From NCBI GenBank assembly GCA_022614735.1, contig JAKEHZ010000012.1:1-7721 (forward strand): a stretch of 7,721 bases of DNA. The letters run 5' to 3'. Origin of the DNA: Acidobacteriota bacterium. GTDB lineage: Bacteria; Acidobacteriota; Blastocatellia; RBC074. Position 1 is the first letter of the stretch; every line of letters starts with the position of its first letter. Under the pieces are notes generated by a model, which was not told the DNA's origin, did not search any database, and was given only the letters and a program-made list of their open reading frames with translations. A program made the position numbers and the translations under genes. Of this stretch, positions 5,398 through 7,721 are shown one piece after another.

Positions 5398-7575
5398 ATG
5401 CCTACATTGATTCAAGACTTGCAGTTCGGCTTGCGAGTGCTGTTCAAACACCCCGGCTTCACGGCGGTCGCGGTGCTGGCAATTGCGCTCGGCATAGGGG
5501 CAAACAGCACCATTTTCAGTCTGGTCAATGCGCTTTTGCTTCGACCGCTGCCAGTTGAAAATCCGGGGCAGCTTGTGTCGCTATACACCAGCGATCATAG
5601 CGGCACGATCTACGGTATGTCGGCTTATCCTGATTACATTGATTTTCGTGAACGTAATAAGGTCTTCTCCGGGCTGCTGCGCGGATTCGTTGCCGACCTT
5701 TGGGTGCCAACGATGATGTCAAAGGCGGTACTGGGCAGTAACGATTTGGCAGGACGCAATAATCGTAGCCTGCTTTTGATGGGGCGACTCAAACCCGGCA
5801 TCACCTTCCTGCAGGCGCAAGCGGATTTTCGACTGATCGTTGAGCAGCTACTCAGGTCTTACCCGTGGGCATGGAAAAATGTCCGCAACGAGTCGCGCAT
5901 CGTCACACTGATGCCGGAAAGCCAGTCGCGTGTTCATCCGGAATTCCGCGAGCCTGTCCTCCTCTTCACGGCAATGCTCATGGCAGTGGTCGGGTTGGTG
6001 CTGTTGATTGCGTGCGCGAATGTGGCCAATTTGTTGATGGTCCGAGCTGCGACGCGAAGGAGAGAGATAGCCATCAGGCTTTCTCTCGGTGCTGGACGAG
6101 GTAGGCTGATCCGTCAACTGATTACCGAGAGCCTGCTGCTCTCGCTGGCCGGTGGCTTTGTCGGATTACTGCTCGCGGCCTGGGGAACTGATCTGCTGAT
6201 GGCCTTCAAGCCGCCAGTGCCGGTTCCGGTAGAGATTGATTTGGGATTTGACTGGCGGGTGCTGGGGTTTACTTTTGGCGTCTCACTATTGACAGGGATT
6301 CTCTTTGGTCTCGCGCCTGCCTTTACGGCAACGCGGATTGGCCTGGTTGCAGCGCTCAAGGACGAAGCAGGAGCGGTCGGATCAAGTGGCGGGAGGATGC
6401 GATTGCGCAACGCATTCGTCGTTGTCCAGGTCGCACTCTCATTGCTGTTATTGATCGGCTCTGGACTCTTCCTTCGCAGCCTACGTAATGCCAGCTCGAT
6501 TGACCTGGGATTCAATCCGGAAAACCTGATGGCGATGTCGATGGATTTGCGACTGCAGGGATACGATGAGACGAAGGGGCGGAATTTTTACCAGCAAATG
6601 CTCGACCGTGTGCGCGCCTTACCGGGAGTTGTATCCGCCGGGTTGACCGAGGAGTTGCCTCTCAGCCTCAACGGTTCAAGTTATGGGATCACTATCGAGG
6701 GCTACACCAGACAGCCGGGTGAAAGTATGGAAGTGAATTCGGCTGCGGTGACGCCTGGTTTTTTTGATGCGATGCAGATTCAACTCCTCAGTGGCCGCGC
6801 GTTTAACGATCAGGATCGGACGAACTCACCGGGTGTGGTGATGATCAGCGAAGCTTTTGCGCGCAGATACTGGCCTGGTCAGAAAGCGCTGGGTAAACGC
6901 ATTCAGATGGGCGTTAGCGATAACAACCGCTCTCCTTACCTCGAAGTCGTCGGCGTTGTGAAAGATGCTAAATACGTCACGTTGGGTGAAGAGGTCAGGC
7001 CGTTTTTCTACCGTCCGATGGCGCAAAACTATCTCTCTTCAGTAACACTTGTCGTACGCGCACGCAACAATCCGCTCGATTATCTAGCGGCCGTCCGAGC
7101 CGAAGTGGCCGCGCTCGACAAGAACCTGTCTCTCTTTGACGTGAAAACGATGCGCCAACACCTCAGGTTGGCGCTCTTGCCGGCGCGATTGGCAGGCACT
7201 GTTCTTGGTATTTTTGGTCTGATTGCCCTGGGGCTTGCCGCATCGGGCATCTACGGTGTGATGGCCTACTCGGTCGCGCAGCGCACGCGCGAGATAGGTA
7301 TTCGCATGGCGCTGGGCGCGCGTGGCGTTGATGTCCTGAAACTGATTGTTAAACAGGGTATGAAACTAGTGGTAATAGGATTGTCGATTGGATTGATGGC
7401 TGCGTTCGCAATGACTCGCATGATGAATAGTTTTTTGTATGGCGTGAGCTCAACAGATCCTTTCACATTCATTGGCGTGGCTCTGTTGTTGGCGTTTGTA
7501 GCGTTGTTGGCCTGTTATATGCCAGCGCGGCGCGCAACGACGGTAGATCCAATGGTTGCTCTGAGGTATGAGTGA
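5398..7575 (+). CDS. ADOP-type MacB/FtsX-like permease with internal deletion in first periplasmic domain
   Basis: A 725-aa paralogue of the permease at 128-2548. The N-terminal helix (about 21-48), first FtsX block (about 186-320, with ACANVANLLMVRA and REIAIRLSLGAG), linking helix (about 340-360), second periplasmic domain (about 366-590) and C-terminal FtsX block (about 597-725, REIGIRMALGA, PARRATTVDPMVALRYE) are all present. The first periplasmic domain is reduced: VFSGLLRGF (89-97) runs straight into ADLWVPTMM (99-107), whereas the paralogue has about 100 residues between the equivalent points. The missing block includes the FFELMRINPMLGRSF and VVVLGHGLWQRRFGGD segments. The frame is kept, so the protein may still fold and insert, but function is uncertain. 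ATG 5398 has GGGAG 5 nt upstream and is preferred over TTG 5383. No ATPase gene is adjacent. Confidence 0.92.
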   Translation: MPTLIQDLQFGLRVLFKHPGFTAVAVLAIALGIGANSTIFSLVNALLLRPLPVENPGQLVSLYTSDHSGTIYGMSAYPDYIDFRERNKVFSGLLRGFVADLWVPTMMSKAVLGSNDLAGRNNRSLLLMGRLKPGITFLQAQADFRLIVEQLLRSYPWAWKNVRNESRIVTLMPESQSRVHPEFREPVLLFTAMLMAVVGLVLLIACANVANLLMVRAATRRREIAIRLSLGAGRGRLIRQLITESLLLSLAGGFVGLLLAAWGTDLLMAFKPPVPVPVEIDLGFDWRVLGFTFGVSLLTGILFGLAPAFTATRIGLVAALKDEAGAVGSSGGRMRLRNAFVVVQVALSLLLLIGSGLFLRSLRNASSIDLGFNPENLMAMSMDLRLQGYDETKGRNFYQQMLDRVRALPGVVSAGLTEELPLSLNGSSYGITIEGYTRQPGESMEVNSAAVTPGFFDAMQIQLLSGRAFNDQDRTNSPGVVMISEAFARRYWPGQKALGKRIQMGVSDNNRSPYLEVVGVVKDAKYVTLGEEVRPFFYRPMAQNYLSSVTLVVRARNNPLDYLAAVRAEVAALDKNLSLFDVKTMRQHLRLALLPARLAGTVLGIFGLIALGLAASGIYGVMAYSVAQRTREIGIRMALGARGVDVLKLIVKQGMKLVVIGLSIGLMAAFAMTRMMNSFLYGVSSTDPFTFIGVALLLAFVALLACYMPARRATTVDPMVALRYE

Positions 7576-7576
7576 T

Positions 7577-7677
7577 TCTGGAAGAAAGAGCGGGGGAGCG
7601 GGAGACGAAAGAGATTCAGCTAGGTCCCCTGCTCTCCCGCTCTCCCGCTCTCCCGCTCCCCCGCTCTTTCTTCCAGA
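7577..7677. repeat. Palindrome IR4: perfect 29-bp inverted repeat with 8-nt tandem units
   Basis: Bases 7577-7605 are the exact reverse complement of 7649-7677. The right side is a run of five 8-nt units from 7631 to 7670: GCTCTCCC three times, then GCTCCCCC and GCTCTTTC. The left arm has the complements of the last two plus most of one more, so the right side has two surplus copies. It begins 1 nt after the stop of ADOP permease 2 and ends 30 nt before the next start codon. It could form a 3'-end hairpin, but no T run follows. Confidence 0.93.
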
Positions 7678-7693
7678 TCCGCAATCCGCAATC
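7677..7693. repeat. Short 7-nt tandem repeat
   Basis: ATCCGCA occurs twice in a row (7677-7683, 7684-7690), followed by a partial third copy. It abuts the end of palindrome IR4 and lies just before the ribosome binding site of the next gene. It is too short to interpret alone. Confidence 0.6.
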
Positions 7694-7707
7694 AAAGTGG
7701 AGGTGAG

Positions 7708-7721
7708 ATGGAAACTTTATG
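7708..7721 (+). CDS. Start of a further gene, probably a third ADOP permease (partial)
   Basis: A strong Shine-Dalgarno, GGAGGT (7699-7704), sits 3 nt before ATG 7708. The four complete codons read M-E-T-L and the fifth begins TG. METLW is a common opening of MacB/ADOP permeases, and the two complete permeases here start MQNILQDL and MPTLIQDL. The gene runs off the window, so its identity is inferred from context and these few residues. Confidence 0.5.

Overview
The window looks like a piece of an Acidobacteriota chromosome, plausibly class Blastocatellia. The main reason is two complete genes, and probably the start of a third, for MacB/FtsX-like permeases of the ADOP type (acidobacterial duplicated orphan permease), with no ABC ATPase gene anywhere in view. 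Base composition is moderate. TGA and TAA/TAG all serve as stops, and genes open with clear GGAG/GAGG-type ribosome binding sites. The lineage is inferred from remembered family distribution, not from a search.

Layout, all genes on the + strand: (1) 1-89, a palindrome with arms made of 8-nt tandem units. (2) 128-2548, ADOP permease 1, full length at 806 aa. (3) 2611-2653, a strong sigma-70-type promoter overlapped by a 30-bp dyad. (4) 2677-3078, a short GntR regulator of the YtrA type. (5) 3075-4214, an eight-pass membrane protein with DUF1648-like and DUF5808-like regions, overlapping the regulator by 4 bp. (6) 4323-4913, a two-pass membrane protein whose N-terminal zinc ribbon is broken by an in-frame TGA at codon 5. 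(7) 4914-5397, a 484-nt gene-free stretch holding two long palindromes. (8) 5398-7575, ADOP permease 2 (725 aa), lacking about 90 residues of its first periplasmic domain. (9) 7577-7677, a fourth palindrome. (10) 7708-7721, the first codons of what is probably a third ADOP gene.

Functionally, the regulator and the DUF1648/DUF5808 protein look like one autoregulated, translationally coupled unit placed between ADOP genes. ADOP proteins resemble MacB-type permeases acting on periplasmic or envelope substrates, but their energy source and substrate are unknown.

The most unusual material is (a) four intergenic palindromes sharing one architecture, arms of short 8-10 nt quasi-tandem units, with unrelated unit sequences, including a perfect 62-bp inverted repeat; (b) the in-frame TGA inside a CxxC zinc knuckle with an intact upstream start and Shine-Dalgarno; (c) the in-frame domain deletion in ADOP 2; and (d) the operator-over-promoter arrangement of the YtrA-type gene.
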